A stretch of DNA of 64,000 bases from Pseudomonadales bacterium (GTDB lineage: Bacteria; Pseudomonadota; Gammaproteobacteria; Pseudomonadales; Azotimanducaceae). Of the stretch, positions 26,167-34,707 are shown one piece after another. The translations under genes were made by a program, and so were the position numbers. Where the stretch lies: contig JAWKZN010000001.1 of the NCBI GenBank assembly GCA_041395945.1, positions 682,001 through 746,000 of the forward strand, read 5' to 3'. The stretch's first letter is position 1. Every line of letters starts with the position of its first letter. Below the pieces are notes generated by a model. It was not told where the DNA came from, did no database searches, and worked only from the letters and a program-made list of their open reading frames with translations.

Positions 26167-27218
26167 TGTTATCTGTGATCTGTGGTCAGTTGCTGACTGG
26201 TCGGCGTACGCCGGCCGTCGCCCCACGCGGGCCCTGTCAGGGGGTTGCCGTACTGCTGGTCGTCCTGTTGAGCGCATCGGTCCAGGCGGCCACGCAGGAT
26301 CCGGAGGATCCGCGAGCCTGGCTGCAGGCGATGAACCGGGCCTTCACCGAACTCAGTTACGACGGGATCTTCAGCTACTTCAACGGTTCAGACCTCACCA
26401 GTGTGCGTATCGTGCATATGGTCATAGATGGTGAGCAGCGGGAGCGGCTGATCCATCTCAACGGCGCACCCAGAGAAATCGTCCGTACGGGTGAAACCGT
26501 GGCCTGCATTCTCATGCCTGGCGACGACCTGCTCGACCTGGAAGGTAATATTCCCTCGGGTCCATTTGCCCGGGCCTTTGTCCGGAAATACGACACCATC
26601 TCCGAGCACTACAGCCTGGCGTTTTTCGGTGAAGACAGAGTGGCCGGCCGGCTGGCGGTGCGGCTCGCCATCACACCCCATGACTCGGACCGGTTCGGTT
26701 ATCGACTGTGGCTCGATCAGGAAACCCGCCTGCTGCTGAAGTCAGAACTGATCGATGCGGACGGTGCGATGCTCGAGGTCTTTCAGTTCAACGAACTGCA
26801 GCTTGGAGATGCCGTAGCGGCGGACGCGCTGCTGCCTACCCAGAGGGAAGGTTCGGTGGTCTCCCATCTCACTCTGGCTACCGGGACTGCGGCACCCGTA
26901 CAGCTGAAACGGACACGCTGGCAACCGGCCTGGGTGCCGGAGGGATTCGTGATGGCCAGTGCGGATGTGCGGATGACCCACGACAAGCTGAAGTCCGTGA
27001 ATACCATGATGTATTCCGATGGCCTGGCGGCATTTTCGGTCTTTATCGAAGAGATGCCGCCGGTCGGCGCGGCCAGTATGGTGTCGCGCAGCGGGGCGAC
27101 GGTGGCTGTCACTCATCTGGCCGGCGGTCCGGAAAGCCGTCATCAGCTTGTGACGCTGGTGGGTGAATTGCCGACCGCCACTGCACAGCGCATCGCCCAG
27201 TCCATTCGCTTCGAGTGA
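26163..27218 (+). CDS. rseB: Sigma-E regulatory protein RseB/MucB
   Basis: RseB is a periplasmic protein that shields RseA from cleavage and senses lipopolysaccharide or lipidic signals. The 351-residue precursor has an unusually long, Arg-containing N-terminus before a hydrophobic core (GVAVLLVVLLSASVQA, cleavage near residue 43). The MucB/RseB N-domain follows (DPRAWLQAMNRAFTELSYDGIFSYFNGSDLTSVRIVH), then the C-domain with WQPAWVPEGFVMASADVR. The long leader may mean a later true start, but the four-base overlap with rseA supports ATG 26163. Confidence 0.93.
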   Translation: MMLSVICGQLLTGRRTPAVAPRGPCQGVAVLLVVLLSASVQAATQDPEDPRAWLQAMNRAFTELSYDGIFSYFNGSDLTSVRIVHMVIDGEQRERLIHLNGAPREIVRTGETVACILMPGDDLLDLEGNIPSGPFARAFVRKYDTISEHYSLAFFGEDRVAGRLAVRLAITPHDSDRFGYRLWLDQETRLLLKSELIDADGAMLEVFQFNELQLGDAVAADALLPTQREGSVVSHLTLATGTAAPVQLKRTRWQPAWVPEGFVMASADVRMTHDKLKSVNTMMYSDGLAAFSVFIEEMPPVGAASMVSRSGATVAVTHLAGGPESRHQLVTLVGELPTATAQRIAQSIRFE

Positions 27219-27691
27219 TGCGTCAGCTTTACCGTAGCGGTATGGTGGTGGAAACCTCGCCCGAGGTGTTGCGAGTGCGCATTGATCGGGCCTGTGATAC
27301 CTGCAGTTCGGGTTGTGCCCGCACGCTGCCGGACCTCTGCGTGGACGCGCACCCGGGGGCGCAACCCGGGACGCGGGTACAGCTGGGTCTGTCCGCACGG
27401 TCCCTCAACGTGCATTGCCTCGCGCTGTTCGGACCCTGGCTGGTGGTCGTGGCCGGTCTCGTTGTTCTCGATCTGCGCGGAGCCAGCCTGGGGACAAGTG
27501 TGGCTGCGGTGATGATCGGCGGATTACTCGCACTCTGGTCGGGAAGAAGACTGGCGCTTGCCGGATGGCAATCCCTGTCCGTCAGGGTGGCGGCTGTGGA
27601 CTCCGGCAAGCGTCTCCCCGGCGGGTACGCCGTCACCGAACGCTGGCGCGGTTCCAGTGAGTTAGTACATGAAGGAACAAGGCAGGATTGA
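27218..27691 (+). CDS. rseC: RseC/MucC family regulator
   Basis: RseC is an inner-membrane protein found with rpoE operons; its precise role is unsettled. The product is about 157 residues. It has an N-terminal cysteine-rich region (CDTCSSGCARTLPDLC, around residues 27-42), then two hydrophobic segments (CLALFGPWLVVVAGLVVLDL and SVAAVMIGGLLALWSG). ATG 27218 overlaps the rseB stop as TGATG; GTG 27215 is also possible. Its last bases overlap the possible early start of mucD (27669). Confidence 0.88.
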   Translation: MRQLYRSGMVVETSPEVLRVRIDRACDTCSSGCARTLPDLCVDAHPGAQPGTRVQLGLSARSLNVHCLALFGPWLVVVAGLVVLDLRGASLGTSVAAVMIGGLLALWSGRRLALAGWQSLSVRVAAVDSGKRLPGGYAVTERWRGSSELVHEGTRQD

Positions 27692-29117
27692 TTCGATGAC
27701 CAGATCCGCAGGATTCGACCAGGGCAGCCGGCTGATCGGTCTGCTGATCGGCGCAGGCATGCTGTGGCTCGCCAGCTTTCCGGCCGCGGCTCGCGAGCTG
27801 CCGGATTTCACGGAACTGGTGGAGAAGAATGCACCGGCCGTGGTGAACATCAGCAGCATCCGCCATGCACCGTCGGCAGATCAGAGTCGGCCTCGTTCGC
27901 GCAACGAAGAACTGGAAGAATTCTTCCGCCGCTTCTTCCCGCCGGGTCAGGGTGGTCCTCAACCCTATTCGCGGCCCCAGTCCTTAGGCTCCGGTTTTGT
28001 GCTTGAAGACGGCTACATCGTCACCAACAACCACGTCGTGGAAGAAGCCGACGAGGTCCTGGTGCGCTTCAGCGACCGTCGGGAACTCACTGCGGAACTG
28101 ATCGGTTCCGATCCGCGCTCGGATCTGGCGCTGCTCAAAGTCGATGCGGACGATCTTCCAGGGGTCAAGCTGGGTAACTCGAGCACACTGAAAGTCGGCG
28201 AGTGGGTCCTGGCCATCGGCTCACCCTTTGGTTTCGACTACTCGGTGACTGCGGGCATCGTCAGCGCCAAGGGTCGCAGTCTGCCCACCGAGCAGAACGA
28301 AAATTACGTGCCCTTCATTCAGACGGATGTCGCCATCAATCCAGGTAACTCGGGAGGCCCGCTGTTCAACCTGAAGGGGGAGGTGATCGGCATCAACTCC
28401 CAGATCTACTCCAACTCCGGCGGATTCATGGGCGTGTCCTTTGCGATTCCCATCGACATTGCCATGGAGGTGGTCGGACAGCTGCGCGATTCGGGTCGTG
28501 TAGCCCGGGGCTGGCTGGGCGTGGTGATCCAGGAAGTGAATCGGGATCTTGCGGAAAGCTTCGGCCTGAGACGTCCCCATGGGGCGCTCGTTTCCAGGGT
28601 GCTGGAAGGCAGTCCGGCAGAATCCGGGGGCATACTCGAAGGGGATATCATCACCGCGATCAATGGTCAGGCGATCGATTTCTCCTCGGAGTTACCCCAT
28701 TACGTTGGCCGTATCCGGCCCGGCAGCAATGCCCGCTTCTCGGTTGTGCGCGATGGCAAAGAGATCGAACTCAAACTCGAAATCGGTGAGCTGGCGGATC
28801 GGGGTGAGGTCAATCTGGGTCGCAGCGTCCCCGATGGCGATGCATCTTCCCGGCTGGGCCTGACGGTAGAGGCCATTCCGGCAAATGAGCTCGAACAGCT
28901 TGGCCTGGATGGGGGTGTACGGGTGACCGAGGCGGACGGCGTGGCGGCCGAGAGCGGTATCCGCAGTGGAGACGTCGTCACCAAACTGGACAACCGGCCG
29001 GTTCTGGATACCGAAAGTTTTCTCAGGATCGCGGACAGCCTGGCGTCCGGCCGTTCGGTTGCCGTGCTGGTGGTCCGGGGACAGTCGCCCATTTTCCTGG
29101 CAATGCGGGTACCCTGA
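27669..29117 (+). CDS. mucD: Periplasmic serine protease MucD/DegP family
   Basis: This DegP/HtrA protease-chaperone clears misfolded envelope proteins and closes the rpoE regulatory operon. From ATG 27669 the precursor is 482 residues. A signal peptide (LIGLLIGAGMLWLASFPAAA) is followed by a trypsin-like domain with the triad H122 (TNNHVV), D152 (SDLALLKV) and S228 (GNSGGP), then two PDZ domains (from about RGWLGVVIQEVNRDLAESFG and from LGLTVEAIPANELEQLGL). An alternative ATG at 27696 would avoid the rseC overlap and still leave a complete signal peptide. Confidence 0.94.
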   Translation: MKEQGRIDSMTRSAGFDQGSRLIGLLIGAGMLWLASFPAAARELPDFTELVEKNAPAVVNISSIRHAPSADQSRPRSRNEELEEFFRRFFPPGQGGPQPYSRPQSLGSGFVLEDGYIVTNNHVVEEADEVLVRFSDRRELTAELIGSDPRSDLALLKVDADDLPGVKLGNSSTLKVGEWVLAIGSPFGFDYSVTAGIVSAKGRSLPTEQNENYVPFIQTDVAINPGNSGGPLFNLKGEVIGINSQIYSNSGGFMGVSFAIPIDIAMEVVGQLRDSGRVARGWLGVVIQEVNRDLAESFGLRRPHGALVSRVLEGSPAESGGILEGDIITAINGQAIDFSSELPHYVGRIRPGSNARFSVVRDGKEIELKLEIGELADRGEVNLGRSVPDGDASSRLGLTVEAIPANELEQLGLDGGVRVTEADGVAAESGIRSGDVVTKLDNRPVLDTESFLRIADSLASGRSVAVLVVRGQSPIFLAMRVP

Positions 29118-29280
29118 TGTTGCCTGATCCGCATCTCCCTGGCCGGAATTCGCCTGAAATCAACGGATAAGCTACACTCGCGCGCCTTTCGGGTACCCCG
29201 ACCGGCTGCCGGTTGAATGTCCCGGGCGCCGGCTGTACCAGCCCGGGGTAGCGGCGGGTAAGCCGTCGTGTGCAATCTAG

Positions 29281-31086
29281 GTGTTCTCATTGGTGTCCGA
29301 CACAGACCGCATCCGTAATTTCTCGATCATCGCCCACATCGATCACGGCAAATCCACGCTCGCGGATCGACTGATTCAGCTGTGCGGTGGATTGCAGGAT
29401 CGGGAGATGGCCGAACAGGTTCTCGACTCCATGGATCTGGAGCGGGAGCGTGGTATCACCATCAAGGCGCAGAGCGTCACGCTGAACTACAAAGCTCTCA
29501 ACGGCCGCACGTATCAGCTCAATTTCATCGACACCCCGGGTCACGTCGACTTCAGCTACGAAGTCTCCCGCTCACTGGCGGCCTGCGAAGGCGCGCTGCT
29601 CGTTGTCGATGCGGCTCAGGGAGTGGAAGCGCAGTCCGTGGCGAACTGCTACACGGCGATCGAGCAGGGCCTGGAAGTGCTGCCGGTACTCAACAAGATC
29701 GACCTGCCCCAGGCCGAGCCGGAACGGGTCGCCGCGGAGATCGAAGAGATTATCGGGCTCGATACCACCGACATTCTCTGCGTCAGCGCCAAGACGGGGG
29801 CCAATGTGCCCGATCTGCTCGAGCGCCTGATCAGGGACATTCCGCCACCCTCCGGAAATCCGGACGAACCGCTGCAGGCCCTCATCATCGACTCCTGGTT
29901 CGACAACTACCTGGGTATTGTCTCTCTGGTAAGGGTCGTGCAGGGGCGGATTGCGAAAGGCGACAAGATCGTCATCAAGTCGCTGGGGAAATCCCATGTG
30001 GTGGACGAGGTGGGCTGCTACACACCCAAGCATACGGCGAGGCCCCAACTGGAAGCGGGTGAAGTGGGTTTCGTGGTTGCCGGTATCAAGGAGATCCGCG
30101 GCGCTCCGGTAGGCGACACCATCGTGCTGGCCAGGCATCCGGAAGTGAAGGCGCTGCCCGGCTTTACCCGGGTCAAGCCCCAGGTGTTTGCCGGCCTGTT
30201 CCCCGTGAACTCAGAAGATTTCGAAGCGTTCCGGGAAGCGCTGGAAAAGCTCACGCTCAATGACGCGTCGCTGTTCTACGAACCGGAAACCTCGGACGCA
30301 CTCGGATTCGGCTTTCGCTGCGGCTTTCTCGGAATGCTGCACATGGAGATCATTCAGGAGCGGCTGGAACGGGAATACGACCTCAATCTGATCACTTCCG
30401 CGCCTACGGTGGTTTACGAGGTGGTCGCCGCGGACGGCACCCTGCTGAAAGTGGACAATCCTTCCCGACTGCCCGCCAATTTCGCGGAGATGCGCGAGCC
30501 GATCGCCGACGTGCACATACTCGTGCCCCAGGAATACGTGGGGAATGTGATCACTCTCTGTGTCGAGCGTCGCGGTGTGCAGAAAAACATGCAGTTCTCC
30601 TCCGGGCAGGTTTCCCTGCACTGGGAACTGCCGATGAACGAGGTGGTGCTCGATTTCTTCGACCGCCTGAAATCCGTCAGCCGGGGCTTTGCCTCCCTCG
30701 ACTACAGTTTTATCCGTTTCGAGGAGTCGAAGCTGGCGAAGCTCGATATTCTGATAAACGGGGAAAAGGTCGACGCCCTTGCCATGATCGTCCATCGCGA
30801 CCAGGCCGCGGCCCGGGGGCGGCAGCTGGCCGAAAAGATGAAGGAACTGATACCCCGGCAGATGTTCGATGTGGCCATTCAGGCAGCTATTGGCGGTCAG
30901 ATCATTGCGCGACAGACTGTGAAGGCGTTACGCAAAAACGTCACCGCGAAGTGCTACGGTGGCGATGTCACCCGGAAGAAAAAGCTGCTTGAAAAGCAGA
31001 AAGCGGGTAAGAAACGGATGAAGCAGGTCGGCAACGTGGAAATACCCCAGGAAGCGTTCCTGGCGGCATTGCGGGTCGAACGATAG
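29281..31086 (+). CDS. lepA: Translation GTPase LepA (EF-4)
   Basis: LepA is a ribosomal GTPase affecting initiation and elongation. The protein has G1 AHIDHGKSTLADRL, G3 DTPGHVDFSYEV, G4 NKIDLP, and the LepA-specific C-terminal domain ending RKKKLLEKQKAGKKRMKQVGNVEIPQEAFLAAL. GTG 29281 gives 601 residues. GTG 29293 (SDTDRIRNFSIIAHIDHGKS) gives 597, and TAGGTG at 29277-29282 is well spaced for it, so the later start is at least as likely. A 163-base gap after mucD contains a CCCGGGC/GCCCGGG inverted repeat (29221-29247). Confidence 0.96.
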   Translation: MFSLVSDTDRIRNFSIIAHIDHGKSTLADRLIQLCGGLQDREMAEQVLDSMDLERERGITIKAQSVTLNYKALNGRTYQLNFIDTPGHVDFSYEVSRSLAACEGALLVVDAAQGVEAQSVANCYTAIEQGLEVLPVLNKIDLPQAEPERVAAEIEEIIGLDTTDILCVSAKTGANVPDLLERLIRDIPPPSGNPDEPLQALIIDSWFDNYLGIVSLVRVVQGRIAKGDKIVIKSLGKSHVVDEVGCYTPKHTARPQLEAGEVGFVVAGIKEIRGAPVGDTIVLARHPEVKALPGFTRVKPQVFAGLFPVNSEDFEAFREALEKLTLNDASLFYEPETSDALGFGFRCGFLGMLHMEIIQERLEREYDLNLITSAPTVVYEVVAADGTLLKVDNPSRLPANFAEMREPIADVHILVPQEYVGNVITLCVERRGVQKNMQFSSGQVSLHWELPMNEVVLDFFDRLKSVSRGFASLDYSFIRFEESKLAKLDILINGEKVDALAMIVHRDQAAARGRQLAEKMKELIPRQMFDVAIQAAIGGQIIARQTVKALRKNVTAKCYGGDVTRKKKLLEKQKAGKKRMKQVGNVEIPQEAFLAALRVER

Positions 31087-31103
31087 TGGAGGCCCGGTAG
31101 GCG

Positions 31104-31934
31104 ATGGATATCGATATGCCCTTCGTGCTGACCTGGGCGGTGCTCATCTGTGGCGCGATCTGGCTGTTCGACGTGGTGGTTCTCAAGCCTCGACGGATGG
31201 CGGCTGTTGCAGGAGCGAGGCAGAAAGGCGACCGGCCCGGTTTCGAAACGAACAGCAGCAAGGAAGCGGCTGCCGAACCCCCGGAGCCGCTGCTGGTCGA
31301 ATACGCGCGATCCTTCTTCCCGGTACTGCTGTTTGTGCTGGTGCTGCGCAGCTTCCTGGCAGAGCCTTATCAGATCCCTTCCGAATCCATGGTGCCGACG
31401 CTTGCGGTCGGAGATTTTGTGCTGGTGAACAAGTACGCCTATGGCATTCGACTGCCGGTGCTGGGCACGAAGATCATCCCTGTGGGTGAGCCCCGGCGGG
31501 GCGATGTCATGGTGTTCATCCCACCACACGATCCCCGCTACTTCATCAAGCGGGTGATCGGTGTACCCGGGGATGTGATCCGTTACGAAAACAAAGCCCT
31601 GTTCATCAACGGCGAACGGGCCGCATACGAGTTCGTGGAAGAGTTCGAGGAACGTTACGCCCTGGGGACCATCCCCGTCCGCTCCTATGTGGAGACATTT
31701 GATGGACGCTCCCATCAGATCTATCGTTATCCGAAGAACGAGATGACCGGCGAATGGACGGTTCCGGAAGACTCCTATTTCATGATGGGTGACAACCGGG
31801 GCAAGAGCGCGGACAGTCGCGAATGGGGTTTTGCCCATGAGAGCAATATTGTCGGCAAGGCCGTTGCAATCTGGGTGCACAAAGATCCGGGCCTGACCAT
31901 GCCGACATTCGAACGTAACCGCTGGCTGGATTGA
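31104..31934 (+). CDS. lepB: Signal peptidase I LepB
   Basis: LepB cleaves signal peptides of exported proteins on the periplasmic side. The 276-residue enzyme has two N-terminal hydrophobic segments (FVLTWAVLICGAIWLFDVVV and FFPVLLFVLVLRSFL). The catalytic Ser is in IPSESMVPTLAVGDFVLVNK, the catalytic Lys in FIKRVIGVPGD, and MGDNRGKSADSREWGF forms the family C-terminal box. It follows lepA by 17 bases. Confidence 0.96.
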   Translation: MDIDMPFVLTWAVLICGAIWLFDVVVLKPRRMAAVAGARQKGDRPGFETNSSKEAAAEPPEPLLVEYARSFFPVLLFVLVLRSFLAEPYQIPSESMVPTLAVGDFVLVNKYAYGIRLPVLGTKIIPVGEPRRGDVMVFIPPHDPRYFIKRVIGVPGDVIRYENKALFINGERAAYEFVEEFEERYALGTIPVRSYVETFDGRSHQIYRYPKNEMTGEWTVPEDSYFMMGDNRGKSADSREWGFAHESNIVGKAVAIWVHKDPGLTMPTFERNRWLD

Positions 31935-31950
31935 ACCAGGGAGGTCGAGT

Positions 31951-32328
31951 ATGACGAATCGGAAAGCGTATCTGCGGCAGGGTGGCGCATCGGCGATGGG
32001 CGTGCTTCTCGGTGTCGGAGCGCTGGTGACAGTAGTGACCCTCGTCCTGCGACTCGGGCCCCACTATCTTGATTTTGAGACGATGAAGACCATAGTCGAA
32101 GATATGCCGGCGGAGCAGATGCACACGATGAGCATCGAGGATATGCGTGAGTCCTTCCGCAAGCGTTTCAAGGTCAACAGTCTCAGAGACTTCGATCTGA
32201 AGAAGATCATCGTCATAGATCGATCCAAGGAAGGGACGCTGCTGACGATTGAGTACGAGCAGCGCGAACATCTCATCGCCAATGTCGACGTCGTGCTCAC
32301 CTTCTACGAGCAGTACCGCTATCAGTAA
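31951..32328 (+). CDS. DUF4845 family membrane-anchored protein
   Basis: This 125-residue protein lies between lepB and rnc, where a DUF4845 gene is usual in Pseudomonas-like genomes. One N-terminal membrane segment (GASAMGVLLGVGALVTVVTLVLRL) is followed by a short soluble domain (YLDFETMKTIVEDMP, FKVNSLRDFDLKKIIVIDRS, LLTIEYEQREHLIANVDVVLTF). No function is established. A GGGAGG sits just before ATG 31951. Its 3' end overlaps the probable rnc start by 47 bases. Confidence 0.85.
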   Translation: MTNRKAYLRQGGASAMGVLLGVGALVTVVTLVLRLGPHYLDFETMKTIVEDMPAEQMHTMSIEDMRESFRKRFKVNSLRDFDLKKIIVIDRSKEGTLLTIEYEQREHLIANVDVVLTFYEQYRYQ

Positions 32329-33019
32329 CGGCTCCGGACGGGATCTCGCCGAGCTCGAAAAGCGGCTTGGCTACCGGTTCTCGGCCCGCCAGATACTGGA
32401 GCGGGCCCTCACCCACAAGAGTTTCAGCGCAGATCACAACGAACGTCTCGAGTTTCTCGGAGACGCCGTGCTCGGCTACGTGATCGCCCAGATCCTCCAC
32501 GAAAACCGCACGGATGTGGCAGAAGATGCACTGACAATGATCCGTGCGGAGCTGGTGCGGCGGGAGACGCTTGCCGAGATCGCTGTGGAGCTGGAACTGG
32601 GCGACTTCCTCAGGCTTGGTACCGGCGAACGCAGAAGCGGCGGCAGACAGCGCACGTCGATTATCGCCAACGCGCTGGAAGCGGTATTCGGTGCTCTGGA
32701 ACAGGACGGCGGTGTGGATGCGGCCAGAAATGTCATCGCGAATCTCTACGAAAGCCGGCTCGAAGGCGTCGGGCGGGGATCGCTCGAAGACGTGAAAGAC
32801 CCCAAAACCCAGCTCCAGGAAATACTCCAGGGAGTCGCCATGCCGCTGCCCGTTTATGAGATTCTTGCCCTGGATGACTCGGAACCGAATCCTGTCATCC
32901 TGGTGACCTGTCGGGTGGACTCTCTCGGACTGGAAACCCGCGGGGCAGGTCGCAGCCGCCGCGTCGCGGAGAAGGCGGCGGCTGCACAGATGATCGAACT
33001 GGTGAATGAACGTGTCTGA
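32282..33019 (+). CDS. rnc: Ribonuclease III
   Basis: RNase III cuts double-stranded RNA in rRNA processing and mRNA turnover. The catalytic domain contains the signature NERLEFLGDAVLGYVI, and a C-terminal double-stranded RNA-binding domain contains DPKTQLQEILQG and GRSRRVAEKAAAAQMIEL. The frame is open from 32249, but the first family-like residues are DLAELEKRLGYRF. ATG 32282 (245 residues) is the closest standard start, leaving a 47-base overlap with the DUF4845 gene and a Ser/Thr-rich N-terminal extension. Its end overlaps era by 14 bases. Confidence 0.94.
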   Translation: MSTSCSPSTSSTAISNGSGRDLAELEKRLGYRFSARQILERALTHKSFSADHNERLEFLGDAVLGYVIAQILHENRTDVAEDALTMIRAELVRRETLAEIAVELELGDFLRLGTGERRSGGRQRTSIIANALEAVFGALEQDGGVDAARNVIANLYESRLEGVGRGSLEDVKDPKTQLQEILQGVAMPLPVYEILALDDSEPNPVILVTCRVDSLGLETRGAGRSRRVAEKAAAAQMIELVNERV

Positions 33020-33968
33020 AAACAGTAACGACTCAGCAGGATCAGAGCCCGCTCAGGTGGCGGCTGCGGCAGCTGCCGCCGCCGGGCCGCAACTCTGCGG
33101 CTATGTCGCGCTGGTGGGGCGGCCCAATGTCGGCAAGTCGACGCTGCTGAACCATCTTCTGCAGCAGAAGGTGGCGATCACCTCCCGTAAACCCCAGACC
33201 ACGAGGCATGTGATGCTCGGGGTCGATACCGAAGGGCCTCATCAGGCCATTTACGTGGACACTCCCGGGATACACGATCATGCTGATCGGGAAATGAACC
33301 GTTACATGGTACGCAGCGCGACCTCGGTTCTGGTGGATGCGGATCTGGTGCTGATGGTCATCGAACGGGATCGCTGGCTCGCAGAAGACGAACTGGTGCT
33401 GGAGCATATTCGCAGGGCGGGGACTCCTGTGATCGCGATCATCAACAAGCAGGATCAGCTGCAGCGCAAGGAGCTACTGCTGCCCATCATCCACCGGCTG
33501 GGTGGACTCGATGTCTTTCAGGCCATCGTGCCGGTGTCTGCCCTGAAGGGCATCGGCATCGCAGAGCTGCGCCGGGAAGTTTTCGGCCGACTCCCCGAGA
33601 ATCCGCATCTGTTTCCCCCGGACCAGGTGACCGATCAGAGTGAGCGCTTCATCGTCTCGGAAATCATCCGGGAAAAACTCATGCGACGTTTCGGTGACGA
33701 GATTCCGCACCGCACCGCCGTGGTGATCGAGGCTTTCGAAGATCGGGGAGATGTGGTGGACATTTCCGCCGACATCTACGTGGAACGCAGCGGGCAGAAA
33801 CGGATCATCATCGGCAAATCGGGTGAAAAGCTGAAACAGGTCGGCCAGGATGCACGGCACGATATTGAACAGCTGCTCGACAAGCGGGTCATGCTGAGGC
33901 TCTGGATCAAGGTACGACCGGGCTGGACCAACAGTGCGAGCGCCCTGCGACGCCTGGGCTATGACTAG
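33006..33968 (+). CDS. era: GTPase Era
   Basis: Era binds 16S rRNA and checks 30S maturation. The 320-residue protein has an Ala-rich N-terminal extension of about 28 residues. The GTPase domain shows G1 GRPNVGKSTLLNHLL, G2 region SRKPQTTRH, G3 DTPGIHDH and G4 NKQDQL. A C-terminal KH domain (VERSGQKRIIIGKSGEKLKQVGQDARHDIEQLL) binds the 3' end of 16S rRNA. rnc-era-recO is a conserved unit with overlapping ends. Confidence 0.96.
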   Translation: MNVSENSNDSAGSEPAQVAAAAAAAAGPQLCGYVALVGRPNVGKSTLLNHLLQQKVAITSRKPQTTRHVMLGVDTEGPHQAIYVDTPGIHDHADREMNRYMVRSATSVLVDADLVLMVIERDRWLAEDELVLEHIRRAGTPVIAIINKQDQLQRKELLLPIIHRLGGLDVFQAIVPVSALKGIGIAELRREVFGRLPENPHLFPPDQVTDQSERFIVSEIIREKLMRRFGDEIPHRTAVVIEAFEDRGDVVDISADIYVERSGQKRIIIGKSGEKLKQVGQDARHDIEQLLDKRVMLRLWIKVRPGWTNSASALRRLGYD

Positions 33969-34707
33969 GATTGCTTCAGAACCCTGTGTGGTTCTGCACA
34001 CCCGCCCATATCGGGAAAACAGCCTGCTTCTGACCGTGTTCAGCCATGACCATGGCAGAGTCAGCATGGTTGCCCGCAGTGCCAGGGGCGGGAAACGCGG
34101 TCGCATTCTGCAGCCGTTCGCTCTGCTGCGTGCCGGCTGGACAGGACGCGGCGGGCTCGTCACCCTGACCGCCTTCGAAGTGGAAAAGCAGCACTGGTAT
34201 CGGGGAGATGCACTCGCGGCGGGATTCTATGTCGCAGAACTGCTCATGCGCCTCATGCCGGAGCGGGAAAGCCACCCGCGACTGTTTGCTGCTCTTCGCT
34301 GGGTACTCGACCATCTGGAAAGCGATCTGGAGGGTGCACTGCGGCGCTTTGAAATGATTCTGCTGGAGGAGCTGGGCTATGCGCTGGATTTCCAGCATGA
34401 AGCGACGGACGGTCGACCGCTGGCAGCCGAAGTAAATTATCAGTTCGACCCGGATGTGGGCTTCTCCCGGACAACGGCTGCGCGCAGCTACTCAGGCGCG
34501 GTACTGCTGGCGATCGGCAGGGGGGACTTCACTGATCCGGGTGTGCGGCGCAGCGCGCGCCGCCTGCTGCGCAGGGCGCTCGCTGCGCATCTGGGTCCCG
34601 CGCCGTTGCTCAGCCGTCGTCTGCTCGCCGGTATGCGCCGTCGCGCACCCAGTGGTGTGGACGCGCCTGCAGATCTTGAACTCCCGCCACCTCCCCTGAA
34701 TCAATGA
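33961..34707 (+). CDS. recO: DNA repair protein RecO
   Basis: RecO works with RecR and RecF to load RecA on gapped DNA. From ATG 33961, which overlaps era by eight bases, the protein is 248 residues. An N-terminal OB-fold (EPCVVLHTRPYRENSLLLTVFSHDHGRVSMVARSARGGK) is followed by a helical C-domain. The zinc-binding cysteines seen in some RecO proteins are absent. The C-terminus is Arg- and Pro-rich. Nine further upstream codons are open but unlikely to be used. Confidence 0.93.
   Translation: MTRIASEPCVVLHTRPYRENSLLLTVFSHDHGRVSMVARSARGGKRGRILQPFALLRAGWTGRGGLVTLTAFEVEKQHWYRGDALAAGFYVAELLMRLMPERESHPRLFAALRWVLDHLESDLEGALRRFEMILLEELGYALDFQHEATDGRPLAAEVNYQFDPDVGFSRTTAARSYSGAVLLAIGRGDFTDPGVRRSARRLLRRALAAHLGPAPLLSRRLLAGMRRRAPSGVDAPADLELPPPPLNQ

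Noticed and set aside
30954..31880. 308-codon minus-strand frame
   Set aside because: Antisense to lepA end and lepB; lepB has full signal peptidase motifs.
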